Source of the DNA: Talinum fruticosum
Lineage: Eukaryota > Streptophyta > Magnoliopsida > Caryophyllales > Talinaceae
Assembly: GCA_021018815.1 (NCBI GenBank)
Contig: JAITYX010000008.1
Span: 5,516,001-5,580,000, forward strand
Direction of reading: 5' to 3'
DNA length: 64,000 nt
Made by a program: the position numbers and the translations under genes. The stretch's first letter is position 1, and each line of letters opens with the position of its first letter. Under the pieces are notes generated by a model. It was given only the letters and a program-made list of their open reading frames with translations, did no database searches and was not told where the DNA came from. Of the stretch, positions 51,701 through 62,320 are shown piece after piece.

Positions 51701-54700
51701 TGTTCTGACAGACCAAAACACATTCACATCAATTTCATGTGGAAAAGCAGAGGCTTCATGGACACATTGCTTTCTTGCAAAGCATATCTATATATGCTGT
51801 AGCCAGGAAATAAAAATCAATATGCAAGAAAATGAAGGCTACTAGAATTATGCTTACCCAAATGATGTGTGGAAGAGAGCCTAGTGAAGTATGCATGCTA
51901 TGTCGAAATTGGAGAGTAAAGAACAGTAAGAAAGACGAAGATTGTTACTAGCTGTATGAAGGGGGAAGGGGTTATTTATACCTAGATCGTTCTAGGCTTT
52001 TTCCAAGTTTGGAGTACCTATTTACCTAGTTTCGTTTTTATTTTTTAAAGAATTTAAATATTAATGAGGAACATGGCCAAATAGCTTACCCATCCCTGAT
52101 GAGGATCTCTTTTTAATCCCTGCCTATGTTCTGTTTTGGGACTGGAATTTTTCTCTCATTGGGGTCCCTGTCAGATCCATTGCCATTCCTACATCCAAAC
52201 TTAGGCCCTCATTAATTGCAAGAATGTGTAGTTATGCTCTGACTTTCGGGTGCAGAGGCTAGGGCCTTTTCTTCCACCTTCCCTCTTGTGTGTGCGCTTG
52301 GTGTGTGTGTGTTGGGGGTGCCGGGGGAGGGGTTGCCATGGGTGTCGAATAAAGAAAAGGAATTGATGTTTATAAGATGCTCCTCAGAGTTCAGCCATAA
52401 GACAGCTGTTCCATGTTAACCAGACATCAGTTATCCTAGCTGTGGTCTTTTCCGATGGCTGTAACAGATACAGGGTTGGGGACCATATGGATAGTTTGGT
52501 GAAGCTAAGAGAGGAGAGGCAGGGATAGAATGCACATCTGTCCTTAGAATAAAGAAATATTAGGGACAGGTTTGCAGTATTTATGATTTGCATTAATGTG
52601 ACTTCTAAAATTTTTCTTTGGGTTTGCACACTAGGGGATAGTATGCGTGTGCTTGATCTCAAATGTGTGTGTTTTCTCTTTTCTTTTTCTTTTGTTTGGG
52701 GTGGGGAGGGGGTTGGGGATGCAAAGGAGACATTTATGAGAATAACAATCCTTAACTCTACTTTTAAGCTATTAACTAGAATACTCTTTTGTTCGTTGCC
52801 TACATGAACTTTTCTGTGATCTTTTGCCTGTCACAAATAGTAGCCAGCTCTATGTTAAGATCATAACTTATTGTACTTCCCTGCCCCCTCCATATCCTCC
52901 CGCTTTTTGCTTCTAATGATAGTGACTATTCATTAAAAAAGGAAAACAATTGTTGAAAATTGCAAGCTGTCCTCTTCTACGCATCGCATAGAAATTTCAA
53001 AACATAAGCACAGACATCTTGCTACCCATTCTGGACTGTTCCATAAGAACTCTTTTTCTGTTTTCTTATAAAACTACCGCACACTTACGGTAAGCATCTT
53101 CATTTTGTTGAAGAAGACGCAGTCAATGTTGTTTCCAGAGAAGGGTGAAGTAGAAAACGGTATTCATTTCTATTGTTTAAATGTGGAATACAGCTGTAAC
53201 CCAAATAAAGGGATTGTACTGAAGGCATTCAAACTTATGGATAATCATCAGGTGTTTGTAGAACATTTACACGAGAACAAGTGAAAGTTGATAACTGTCG
53301 GAAAATGAATTTTACTATCTAAGGGGGATGACACAGGAAAAATTACCAAGCATCGAGCAAATGTTGCAAGGTGATTTACATTCCACTTCCCAACTTAGTC
53401 TTGCTGGACGAAATGCCTAGAGAATAACACCATCAAGAGAGGTAGAATTTTATGACTGTCGATGGTATAAAGGCCAGCTAGAATATATGAGCAATGAAAA
53501 TTTACTGAAATGGCTATATTCCTGTTCGGAATAGCTCTGTGGAGAAATACCAGATGCTCCTTTGAGATTACTTCCAGTCGTTGGATGGGTTGTTTTCTGC
53601 GTTAAGGATTTGTTGGGGAAGGTTAACTGTTGCTTGAGAATTGCTGGATCTTAGAACTCTAGAAAATTAGTGGACATGCTTTTGTGGATGCTGACATTTA
53701 TGTACCTTTCTTGCTGTCAACAGGTTGGTTTGATGCTTCGTGGTATGGGTTTTAGTAGAAACACATCGATCTATTTGGCTTCTGGGAAGATATATGATGC
53801 AGAGAGAAATATGGCTCCATTATTTGAAATGTTTCCTCTTTTGCAAACCAAGGATAGGCTTGCATCTCCTGAGGAACTTGTACCATACAGGGTCAGTACT
53901 CTCGCATCTCTTGCCCTATGCTTTTAGTTGTGGTGAACTTCATTTTCTTTACTTGATCTACCTTTTGCAGAACTATTCCTCTAGGATGGCTGCTATAGAC
54001 TATACTGTTTGCCTTCATAGTGAAGTATTTGTTACCACCCAAGGTGGTAATTTCCCTCATTTCTTGATGGGCCATCGAAGATACTTGTATGGTGGGCATG
54101 CGAAGACTATCAGGCCCGACAAGCGGAAGTTGGCCCAACTTTTTGGTAATCCTAGTATTGGGTATGTACCTTGTCCCATAATAATGGTTTTTATGCTTAC
54201 TGTTGAATGACTATCTGGCTCATCTGGGGCTGACACCTCTATTGAAGTCCAACCCCAGTACTCAAGTAATGCCATCCTGGTGGAGTCATGCATAGGCTTC
54301 TGTTTTTAATCTGTAAGATAGAAAGTAGAGCTTTCTTGTTTCAACCCACCCCGCCCCACCCCCCAACCCCAAAAAAAAAAAAAAAAATCAAGGCTTGAGA
54401 TTTAGTTTCTGTAAAGGAATGGAATAAGAAATGTGCTGATAAAGCACCTGGGACCCACTATTTTCTAGTTTGGACTTTTGAGCAGTGAAGATGAGTAAGG
54501 ACGGAACTATTATTGAAATTTTGAGTCCTAATGATTTAATGTGAAATACTTCTGTGATGCTTAGCTCATTAAATGGAGAATGCTAAAGTTGGCATCCTTG
54601 TGCTGCTTTTCATCTGCCTTTTCTGCAGCTTTAATTCATAACATAATGCGTTTTACTAAGGGTGTTACATTTCTGGATTTTCATGCAATTGAGTAGGAGG

Positions 54701-54941
54701 TTATGGGTTCATGATAGTTGGTATTAATTTTCGATTATCAACTAAGAGGGTACTTTTGATGGCAATCACCATACCCAGGTGGAAAACGTTCAAGAGGCAT
54801 ATGCTAAACATGCGATCACATAGTGATTCAAAGGGCTTTGAACTCAAAAGGCCGAATGACTCTATCTACAGCTTCCCCTGCCCAGATTGTATGTGCCGTT
54901 TGAGTAAATCACAAGATTCAAGATCAGCATCTGCAACGTGA
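42768..54941 (+). CDS. ESMD1: O-fucosyltransferase family protein, ESMERALDA1-like
   Basis: Complete 10-exon gene, 561 aa. Exons: 42768-43133, 46191-46260, 48341-48408, 48513-48601, 49243-49440, 49822-50026, 50331-50498, 53724-53891, 53971-54161, 54779-54941. All phases close. It is a type II Golgi membrane protein: a basic Ser/Pro-rich N-terminus, one membrane segment at about 61-81 ([18 protein letters not shown]), then a luminal plant O-fucosyltransferase (DUF246/GT106-like) domain. Family landmarks are [10 protein letters not shown] (157-166), [32 protein letters not shown] (about 324-339), [16 protein letters not shown] (about 466-481) and the Cys-rich FPCPDCMC near the C-terminus (540-547). 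Length and motifs match Arabidopsis ESMD1 (At2g01480), whose loss suppresses the cell-adhesion defect of pectin mutants. The enzyme's acceptor is inferred from the family. ATG 42768 was chosen; the Met two codons later is an alternative. Confidence 0.96.
43134..46190 (+). other. Large intron 1 of the O-fucosyltransferase gene
   Basis: This 3.06-kb intron is mostly unremarkable AT-rich DNA. It contains the third LINE remnant (about 45470-45680) and a T7G6 tract near 45563-45577. A near-duplicate of about 30 bp (CAGTACTTSTGTAAACAGTACT) lies at about 44500-44522 and 44586-44608. Confidence 0.6.
45470..45680 (+). mobile_element. LINE 3'-end remnant (family copy 3) in intron 1 of the O-fucosyltransferase gene
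   Basis: A frame here reads [17 protein letters not shown], again the W....ERN.R..EG C-terminal LINE signature. About 120 bp later comes GATTGTGGATAGTTTATTTTGGTTGTAC, matching the 3' tail of copy 1 (TTTTGTGGATAGTTTCC..ATTGGTTGTA). It is truncated, without a long A-tail, and in sense orientation. Confidence 0.55.
46261..48340 (+). other. Intron 2 of the O-fucosyltransferase gene
   Basis: This 2.08-kb intron has no coding signal, only an A-rich stretch near 46733-46751. Nothing repetitive was recognised. Confidence 0.55.
50499..53723 (+). other. Largest intron (7) of the O-fucosyltransferase gene
   Basis: This 3.2-kb intron includes a more GC-rich block at about 51400-51720 and G-rich tracts at about 52310-52335 and 52695-52717. 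The GC-rich block may be old transposon sequence, but no domain, inverted ends or repeat pair was found. Confidence 0.5.
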
Positions 54942-56056
54942 TCTTCAAGAACAACAAAATTTTGGGGTATTTTTCGAGTTATTTGTTCGACAAAGGTGGC
55001 TAACTCCTGAGCTCCATTTTACATCGATTCTTTCATTCTTTTCCTCTCCCTTTAGACTGGGACAGGTAACACATTCCAGTTTTGGAACTCCAACGATTGG
55101 GTTGGGCAGAATGGTCTGATTGTTTTCGTGGGCTGACCCGAGGGGAGACACTTCTCTTTGTACATGACATAGGTTGGGATTCCCAGTGAGGGAGGTGCCT
55201 GGTTATTGACTACACACAGTGGTTTGCAGCTGGTGTATCTAACAAGCTGTGAGATGAAATGGTGATGGTTTGTCCCCCAATTTTGTGATTCTTTTGAATG
55301 TATATGAATATGATTGCAGTTTGGATACATGTAACTGTAGGAAGCAGGTCGGAGATTGATTGTGTACATTTTGTTTAATTACCATCAGAAAAATTCTTTC
55401 TAAAGAACTGTTGTACTATATTCTTCAGTTTCTGTAATGCCATGTTTTTGAGCAGTTGCATTGTCATTTATATTAATTGTGTTGGATATTCATATTACCA
55501 AGTTTTTCCGTGTATATCTTTAAGCTCGATCTCAAAAAAAAAAGGAAAAAAAGAGGAACAAGAAGATGAAGAAACTGTGTGACGAAGTTGTATGTTCGTA
55601 TTCAGGAAAATGTAATGTGTAATAAATCATCTCTCTCATAAAAGAAAGGTTATTTCTGAGGGCCAGTCTCTTTATCTGCAGTTATTTCTAATATAGGAAT
55701 ACACTTTATGGGTGATCATACTCTCGATTACCATTATTTTTGGGATTTAATGTCCATGTTCCAACACTATGTAATAATGTAAAATGTATCATTGGACTTC
55801 TTCTCTTGTCAGGAATGTCAGCTTACATAATTTGTGACAAAAAACCTTTGTTTTTCACTCTCTCTCTCTAGACAGAAAAAGGGACTCTCAACCTTTATTT
55901 CTTGTCACTTTACCTATTTTGTGAGAAAAATTTTAATTCGAACTATATTTCAATGTTTATAAAGTTTTAATAGGTCATTGTTACCGGAGGATCAATCCAA
56001 CTTGACATGCAAACTATATTTTCTCATAAATAGTTTCCTAGAAGATCAAGTCTATT
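54942..56056 (+). other. 3' untranslated region and downstream flank of the O-fucosyltransferase gene
   Basis: No coding signal. The likely polyadenylation zone lies within the first several hundred bases. An AATAAA-containing TAATAAATCATC occurs near 55620. An A-rich tract lies at about 55532-55560. Confidence 0.4.
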
Positions 56057-56243
56057 GCTATGTTACTCGAACTCGAGTGCGAGTGTTGATATGGATACGT
56101 GTTTAAGTGCTAGATTTGGTTATGTTCAACAAATTTTGCATATTTTCATTGTAGTTTAAAGTATAAAGTGTTATACCCTGTTTAAGTATCGGGATATGAC
56201 ACGGTTTGATAAAATAAAGAGTCAGAGTCCCATAAGTTAGAGC
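56057..56243 (+). mobile_element. MITE copy B (GCTATGTTACTC family)
   Basis: Starts GCTATGTTACTCGAACTCG and ends AGAGTCAGAGTCCCATAAGT, degenerate inverted ends. The interior AATTTTGCATATTTTCATTG and its neighbours match copy A at 33021-33206 in inverse orientation. It is non-coding. Confidence 0.7.
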
Positions 56244-57009
56244 TGCACTTCTTGACAAATGTTGGCCCTGAAAAACATTATATTGTAGACAGTCTTCCAC
56301 ATAATTTTGATCTTCAAGCCAGACATTGATGATGCTTTCATTTTATCATAGAAATATGACAAATGACAGAAGTTTCTGATTTTAGTACTTGGTTCCTTAC
56401 CCATGCAAAAGTGATGAAATTCTGCAAAAAAAAAAAAAAGAAGAAAAAAAATGATATGGTGGCCCTAAGAATCACTATTAGGGTACACCTAGTTGGTGAT
56501 GACAAATTGACAACCATCATGTTTTCCATTTTCAGATTTGGAACTCATGGCCATAAAACTACAAAAGGGCTTTTTTGGGGTTTGATTCATAGGACAAGCA
56601 AAATAAGGTTGATAAAAATTTGTAAAATTTACTTAATACTAATGATTTTTTTACTCTTATTAGTTGAGGTTTTGTTGTCTAACACAAATATTGACTAATA
56701 AATAAACACTTTACTATACGTGTGTTCGTTAACTCAACTAATAGTATTTTAAGTTACTAATATTTTATGGAGAGTTGAGCTTTGACCTTGTCTAAATGGA
56801 CCTTTGTGAAAAATTTAAAAAATTTTATTTATTAACCTTTATTAGTGGTTTACTAGTTTGTAAAAATTATTAATTTATTACGATAATTTAACTCCCATTA
56901 AGTAGTGACTTTTAATTTTAGACTTATAGTAATAGTTTTATTCAGTAGGGAATTTTATTAATAAGGAGCAACTTGACATCTATAACTAATATTGAACTTA
57001 ACCATGTCA

Positions 57010-57266
57010 CCGAAAATGTACTAGGGCTCAAGTGATTCACCGAAGCGACGAGACCTTGAAAGCTGCTTTTCAAGTGTCGGTAGTGGGACGTTATGTTAAT
57101 CGGGAAGGTTTTTGGTGACAAGACTTGGAGATATCAGAAGTGAGAATGTTGACATGAGTAACGATAAATCCTGTGAAAAACACGATTGCCTGCCAGTGGA
57201 AGGCTATCTGCATTCAATCAATCTACGCAGAGGGAATCGGTCCCTAAGGAACCCCCTGAAAGGGAT
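57010..57266 (+). pseudogene. rrn26: Nuclear insertion of a mitochondrial 26S rRNA fragment (NUMT)
   Basis: The stretch contains runs I recognise as domain III of plant mitochondrial large-subunit rRNA: GGGACGTTATGTTAATCGGG, AGACTTGGAGATATCAGAAG, GACATGAGTAACGATAAATC, CTGTGAAAAACACGAT, CCTGCCAGTGGAAGGC and GAATCGGTCCCTAAGGAACC. The mitochondrial type, not the plastid type, is indicated by the CTGCCAGTGGAAGGC stretch. Differences from the mitochondrial sequence as I remember it are mainly C-to-T and G-to-A changes, as expected for a methylated nuclear copy. It is flanked by AT-rich non-mitochondrial DNA and covers only about 257 bp of a gene over 3 kb long, so it is not a functional rRNA. Confidence 0.88.
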
Positions 57267-58227
57267 TTAAACTATCATAAAAATATTGTTCTCCTATTAA
57301 ATCTAATTTGTCCGATTATACATAAAACTATTTGATATAACAAAGAATATAACGTAAATTGTAAAATATAGCGTAAATTATAGACATAATAATAATAAAA
57401 AAGTTAGATGAACCAAAAAAGTGGTCTACAAAAGGAGACTTGTCTTTTTTTTTTTTTTTTGATATTGACAAAAGTCAAGAGAGTAACCATACAATTAAAA
57501 TGGTAATTGTATACAATGAGAAAACTAACAACTAAGAAAAAAATTAAAATAAACTCCAAACAAACTAAATATTCTGCTAAACGGCAGCCCAAACCACCTT
57601 AAAATTTTACTTGGGAAGAGGAGAACCGATATTCAAGTAAAACCCAATCTAAATGCGACTCAATTTATAAAAAGATTGGATCCACGTTTTGAAAGATTCT
57701 AAAATTTTCACAAAGTATACTCATATAGTCACAATCGCTACCCCGAAAAAAACAAGGAGACTTGTCTCTTTACATAAACATGCATTAATATGATTGATAA
57801 GCAATACTTTTAGGGTTTTCTAAACTTCAAAATAACCCAAAAAATAAAATAAAATGAAGTGGCCAACATGGTTAAATTGACTAATAGGTATGTATTTGAA
57901 CATAGTTTTCTGGGCCATATAAATTATGAAGATTCCTAATACATGGCATTTTCACTATTTTGGAAAACACCAAAAACTCTGGTTGTTGGCTCTGTTGCCC
58001 CCTAATTTATGTTGTGTGGGAGGGAGAGAGAATAAGTAGATGGCCAACATTTACTCCAAATAAATTCAACCATAAATGAATGTTGGTGACAGGAGCTACA
58101 CAAAACTACTTAACCTAAACTGAAAAATAAAACATTATCCTCATCACCTCTCTATCTCTTTTTTTTTTTTTTTGGATCTACATAACCCCTAATCTACATC
58201 CCATGCATCAACTATATATCTAAATAT
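57267..58227. other. AT-rich intergenic DNA
   Basis: A T16 run lies near 57446-57461 and another T run near 58160-58174. No gene or recognised element. Confidence 0.5.
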
Positions 58228-58229
58228 TA

Positions 58230-58474
58230 CTCCCTCGGTTTCTAAATATATATCACTTTCATTTCATAATATCTGTTATTTTATAATTTTAGTGACGTAT
58301 TAATAGCTACTTTGCTAATTTTCTCTTTATTAATTGCTTTCTTTTCCTTTTTTTTCATTTATATTGAAATTTTAAGGCAACTTGATCTTTTAATATAAAT
58401 TTTGTCATGAATTTTGTGTTTTCTTAGTGTTCTCTTATAACCTTAAAACCACAAATAATTTAAAATGGAGGGAG
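58230..58474 (+). mobile_element. Stowaway-like MITE
   Basis: About 245 bp, beginning CTCCCTCGGTTTCTAAATAT and ending TTTAAAATGGAGGGAG. This gives the typical Stowaway/Tc1-mariner inverted end CTCCCT(C). It is flanked by TA dinucleotides at 58228-58229 and 58475-58476, as expected from TA target duplication. It is non-coding and AT-rich. A diverged relative lies at 60766-61003. Confidence 0.8.
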
Positions 58475-59412
58475 TAGTAATTTTACATACATTCGATATA
58501 GAGTAAATTGACCTTGATTTTCTTGGCCGATATTGTTTGTTTGTTTGTTTAACGGTAAGCCCTAAAACTAAAATAACTTTACCTAAGTGGCACCATTTTT
58601 GAAATTTAATTAATAGGATTAAAACAACTTAAAAGTTTAAATATAAAAAAAACGGTCCATTTATGTGGTCTATTTTGGAGAGCTTAATTAGTCCCTCCCC
58701 TAATTTACTGCCACCTACTGGTACCTAGACTGCTCATCTAGCAAGAGGACAGAGATAGATGTCCAACTTTTATAAAGATTTAAGTTGATTGGTGGACGAC
58801 TAATTATCTACTTCACACTGTAATAATATCATCCCTCATAAATAAAAATAAAAATAAAAAATAAAATAAAATAAAGCTCAAAGGTTTGAAAAAATATGCA
58901 CCAACCCTAATGAATTTTTTTTAAAAAATAAAAAATAAAAACCCAAGAGTTAATAAACATGTACAAGAAATCATATGTATGTGTTCATCATATTTAAGTG
59001 TTTACTTCAATGAGATTTGGGTGTATTTCTTAGACTATTTTGTTTCATTATTGTCTATAATAATTAGTTATCGGAAAAAATACTTCAGTAAATCAAAAAA
59101 TCTATAGAAAAATCATAATAATTAACTAGTTGCCCCTTTGAGAGTAGTCCAACATTAGAATGGTTGATTTTTAAAAAGAAGACAAGGGTTCGATTTTTCT
59201 TATAATGTGTGTGCATAAAAATTTATCCATCTAAAAGCTAATTAACGAGTCAAAATGGGCAAAGTTAAAAATTAAACAGGTGAAAAAAGATTAGAAAGTG
59301 GATGGGAAATTAATATTTTACCAAAACGACGAAGAACTTACAAAATGTTGTATATTAGCACCTACCTAGCCAGCAAATATTCTGTAGTAATTAATATGCA
59401 TTAATCTGTGAA
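58475..59412. other. Intergenic DNA 3' of the CLE gene
   Basis: AT-rich, with an (AAAAT)n-type microsatellite near 58838-58875. Contains the 3' flank of the CLE gene on the minus strand. No coding signal. Confidence 0.5.
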
Positions 59413-59736
59413 CTAGTTGTGAAGAGGGTTAGGGCCAGTATGAACAATTCTCTTGTCATCCTCATAAAACACCCCTCCATTGCCTTCAAATGGAGCTGGG
59501 TTTGGAGCTTCTGTTTGGAATGAACTCTGCTGAGTACTCTCTGTCCTCAACTGTCCGGATTCCCGGGTCGACGACGACGACGATGATGGAGGTAATGATG
59601 ATGGATGCCATGGAAGCGAGCTCGGTCCGTCTTCATGCTGATCAATGCCTTCCACCAACACAACAATGCTGCTTAGGTGAGAGAGACTGAGAACAACCCA
59701 GATGAAGAAAACCATAAATCTGCTGATTTTCTGCAT
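59413..59736 (-). CDS. CLE16: CLE peptide hormone precursor (CLE16/CLE17 type)
   Basis: Intronless 107-aa secreted peptide precursor. An N-terminal signal peptide runs from Met1 to about residue 29 (hydrophobic FMVFFIWVVLSLSHLSSIVV, cleavage near VEG). A variable acidic/Ser-rich middle follows, with a six-Ser run encoded by a CGA/CGT trinucleotide repeat at about 59568-59585. A single C-terminal 12-residue CLE motif, RIVHTGPNPLHN, at 59451-59416 ends exactly at the stop. Lys-Arg before the motif is typical of processing context. The mature peptide would be an apoplastic ligand for CLV1/BAM-type LRR receptor kinases. The xVHTGPNPLHN core is closest to Arabidopsis CLE16/CLE17, and gene order favours CLE16 (At2g01505). 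The first Met of the frame was used as start. The receptor and biological role here are inferred. Confidence 0.94.
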   Translation of the reverse strand: MQKISRFMVFFIWVVLSLSHLSSIVVLVEGIDQHEDGPSSLPWHPSSLPPSSSSSSTRESGQLRTESTQQSSFQTEAPNPAPFEGNGGVFYEDDKRIVHTGPNPLHN

Positions 59737-60765
59737 GCCCTCTGTAAGTTTTTAAAGAACTAACCATCAACAATACCGACGACGATCACGACGACAGCGA
59801 CAACAACCAGTGTGGATTCTGATTGAGCAGAGTCTCGGAGAAATAATCTGGATGTAAACTGATAGACCGATTAAAACAGCTTTTACTTGAGAGTTTAAAA
59901 CAACAGCAGCAGCTAACCCTTGTGGGATATGAGGAGAGAGAAAGAGGGGGAAGGAGCTGAGCTGAGCTGAGCATAATAAGGGAGAAGTCACATGATATTG
60001 ACCCTTTGATTCCTGGAACCTTCTTATAATTTCATAATTTTAATTAATCTCTGCTCTGAATCCTGAAGCTTTGGAGTCTGGACCTTTAAGTATGGGTTAG
60101 GCTAGCTGTAGGGGAGAGTGAAGAGAGAGAAAAGGGCGTTGTGGCTTGTGAGTGAGTGAGATTGAGTTGGGGTTTTGGAGGGTTTGTTTATGTGGGGGGA
60201 TGGGGTTACTTTCTGAGTTTATGGTAAAAAGAAATCATAAATGTTATGGTTGGGGAGAGTGGTGTGGGAGGCTGTCCAGGATCAGTAGGCGTTCTTTGCG
60301 GTATGTCTTCAAATTTAGGTGAATGTTTATCAGGGAATCTCCCATGTATAGGACGCTTACCATTAGAGGATTAGTCCTACCCCCATTTTTTAACATAAAT
60401 TAATTTTGAATTGATTCTTTACGGGTGCTTGTGAGGTACAAAAGTCGATGTATATACGAGATATTACTTCGGATCTTTAGCGACTTTTCTTAAAAAGTTT
60501 TAATATCAATCCCGTTTTGTCGGATTTGAAGAGATTCGAGATATAAAGAGACCAATATCCACAAAATCTTTTCGAAAAATATTTTGTACCGACTTGAAAT
60601 TTTAAAACAAGCTAAAAACACGAAGCATTAAATACCAAAACCAAGTGGTTGTAGTTAAAAATTTTGCAAACAATTTTGCCAAGTTCATTTTCAAACTAAA
60701 AATATATTGTCAAGTAGCCATCGGTAGGACAAGATGCCAAGTCTAACGTGATTTAACATACTATA
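59737..60765. promoter_or_regulatory. Upstream region of the CLE gene
   Basis: Probable leader and promoter on the minus strand. It has a GAGCT tandem triplet near 59954-59972, a GA-rich stretch at about 59932-59950 (CT-rich on the transcribed-sense strand) and TCTCTC-type sequence near 60118-60132. No clear TATA box could be placed. Beyond about 60300 it becomes ordinary AT-rich DNA. Confidence 0.4.
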
Positions 60766-61003
60766 TATTTGACTAAGTACATAATACATGTCACTTTAAC
60801 TATTTTTTTATTTGTCATTTTGTAATTCTAATGACGCATAATGATTAGTTTATCGATTTTGTCCTTATTATTTGCTTTTTTTATCTCTCCTTTTTTCATG
60901 AACTTTCTTTATATTCTATGAAACTTTTAGGACAACTTGGTCTTTTGACACAAATTTTATCATAAACTTTGTATTTTCTCACAACGTAAAAACGACAAGT
61001 ATT
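60766..61003 (+). mobile_element. Degenerate relative of the Stowaway-like MITE
   Basis: Shares the interior order of the element at 58230-58474: ATNTCACTTTMA, TTGTNATTTTGTAATTCTAATGACG, CTTTATTATTTGCTTT-like, then TTTTAGGACAACTTGGTCTTTT, CACAAATTTTATCATAAACT and TTTTCTCAC. The terminal CTCCCT repeats are lost. Together with 58230-58474 it brackets the CLE gene. Confidence 0.6.
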
Positions 61004-62042
61004 GTAAAACCAATTGAATATTTACCAGTTGAATCTACATAACTCGGAAGCTTAATATCAGACTTAGATAAAATTATGAAATTCAATTATTCAAACTCAA
61101 CCGATGAGTCATGACATCTTTACTTAATCCCAAATTGTGCCAAATTGCCAATCCTAATCAATAGGATTACAATTAAACCAGCTATTTTTGGAAACCTTGC
61201 AATGTGTGGCCAAATCTAATGAGGGTAATAATTTCGCAATTACTTTTGGAAGAGTTGACTTAATTCTACTCAACTTAGTTATAATTGAAGAATTGTATGT
61301 GAATGTGAAGTAACACATATAGGTCTTCTTACCTATAACAACTCTAATTATGAGTCTCGCTTTACGGAATTTGAAGAGATTCGGATATACACAACTTTAC
61401 CTATAAATGTATATATGTCAACAGGGAGACCTATATTCATAGGACTCGTATTAAAACCTAAAGTCTACTATCATACAATCTAATACAAAACAACATGGAG
61501 AAATGTTGAAGCGTGAAACTAAATTCCCTTCCATGACGTGTAATCCGATATTCTTTCTTTGTTGTAGTTTGAGAACATAAACTTATTCTCTCAAATGATG
61601 AACATTTTCCTATCAATTACAAACCTTTTTTCTCGTGGGTATATCTAGTTCCGTACACCCGGCTATATAATAGACACATTTGATTGGATTTTAAACGCTT
61701 ATGGACTATATCTGGCTGATATTTCCTGCCAATCAAACGTCTGGTTGGAAGCATTAAAAGGTTCTTAAAGAAAAAGAAACGAAAAAAAGAAAAAAAGGGC
61801 ATTTTTTTAATCGAAACGCAAGACAGGATCATTGATGCACGGATAGGAGTTTGTTAAGCTTTCCCTTTAGGCAACATGTGAGATGTGGGATTGGTATGCT
61901 CTTTAATATGGGGAAGCACCTTATGCAGTAGACACTAGGGCAAGCACAGGGGAAAGAGAGGTACAACTTCCCCTCATACTCCTCTATACTATCACCTATC
62001 ACCTACAGGATACAACCGACCATAACACCAACTAGATGTAAC

Positions 62043-62320
62043 TGTTGAAGAACCAACTCAACCAAAAGCTTAAGCTTGTGGTTGAAGGCTCGAGAATAGG
62101 TTTATACTCTAACACGCTCCTCACGCGAATGCCCTTTGGGCTTGAAGCGTGGATGCAACAAAGGCTCCTCCTTGCCTTGTGCAATAATTAATATGGAGGC
62201 TGTTGAGATTCGAACCCGAGACCTCTTGCTCGGAAAAGCTCGATATCATGTTCAAGAACCAACTCAACCAAAAGCTTAAGCTTGTAGTTGAAGGCCCAGG
62301 AATAGGTTTATACTCTAACA
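62043..62320 (-). mobile_element. TRIM-type miniature LTR retrotransposon
   Basis: Two 72-bp direct repeats, 62249-62320 (5' LTR on the minus strand) and 62043-62114 (3' LTR), differ at about 5 positions. Each begins TGTTAGAGTATAAACC and ends in CA on the minus strand. The 5' LTR is followed immediately by TGATATCGAGC, a degenerate form of the initiator-Met tRNA primer site (TGGTATCAGAGC). The 3' LTR is preceded by a purine-rich GTGAGGAGCG. The 134-bp interior has no coding capacity and includes GGGTTCGAATCTC. All are expected of a TRIM. No 5-bp target duplication was found. An extra inverted partial LTR (62324-62344) abuts the right side. Confidence 0.8.

Noticed and set aside
53740..54210. 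156-codon frame overlapping exons 8 and 9
   Set aside because: A reading-frame accident: in exon 8 it is out of frame with the conserved sequence, and it runs through an intron into exon 9, where only part of it is the true frame.
62195..62250. Possible tRNA gene or tRNA-derived SINE (GGGTTCGAATCTC box B-like sequence on the minus strand)
   Set aside because: No acceptor stem or anticodon arm can be folded, and flanking 72-bp direct repeats plus a primer-binding-like site explain it better as the interior of a TRIM.
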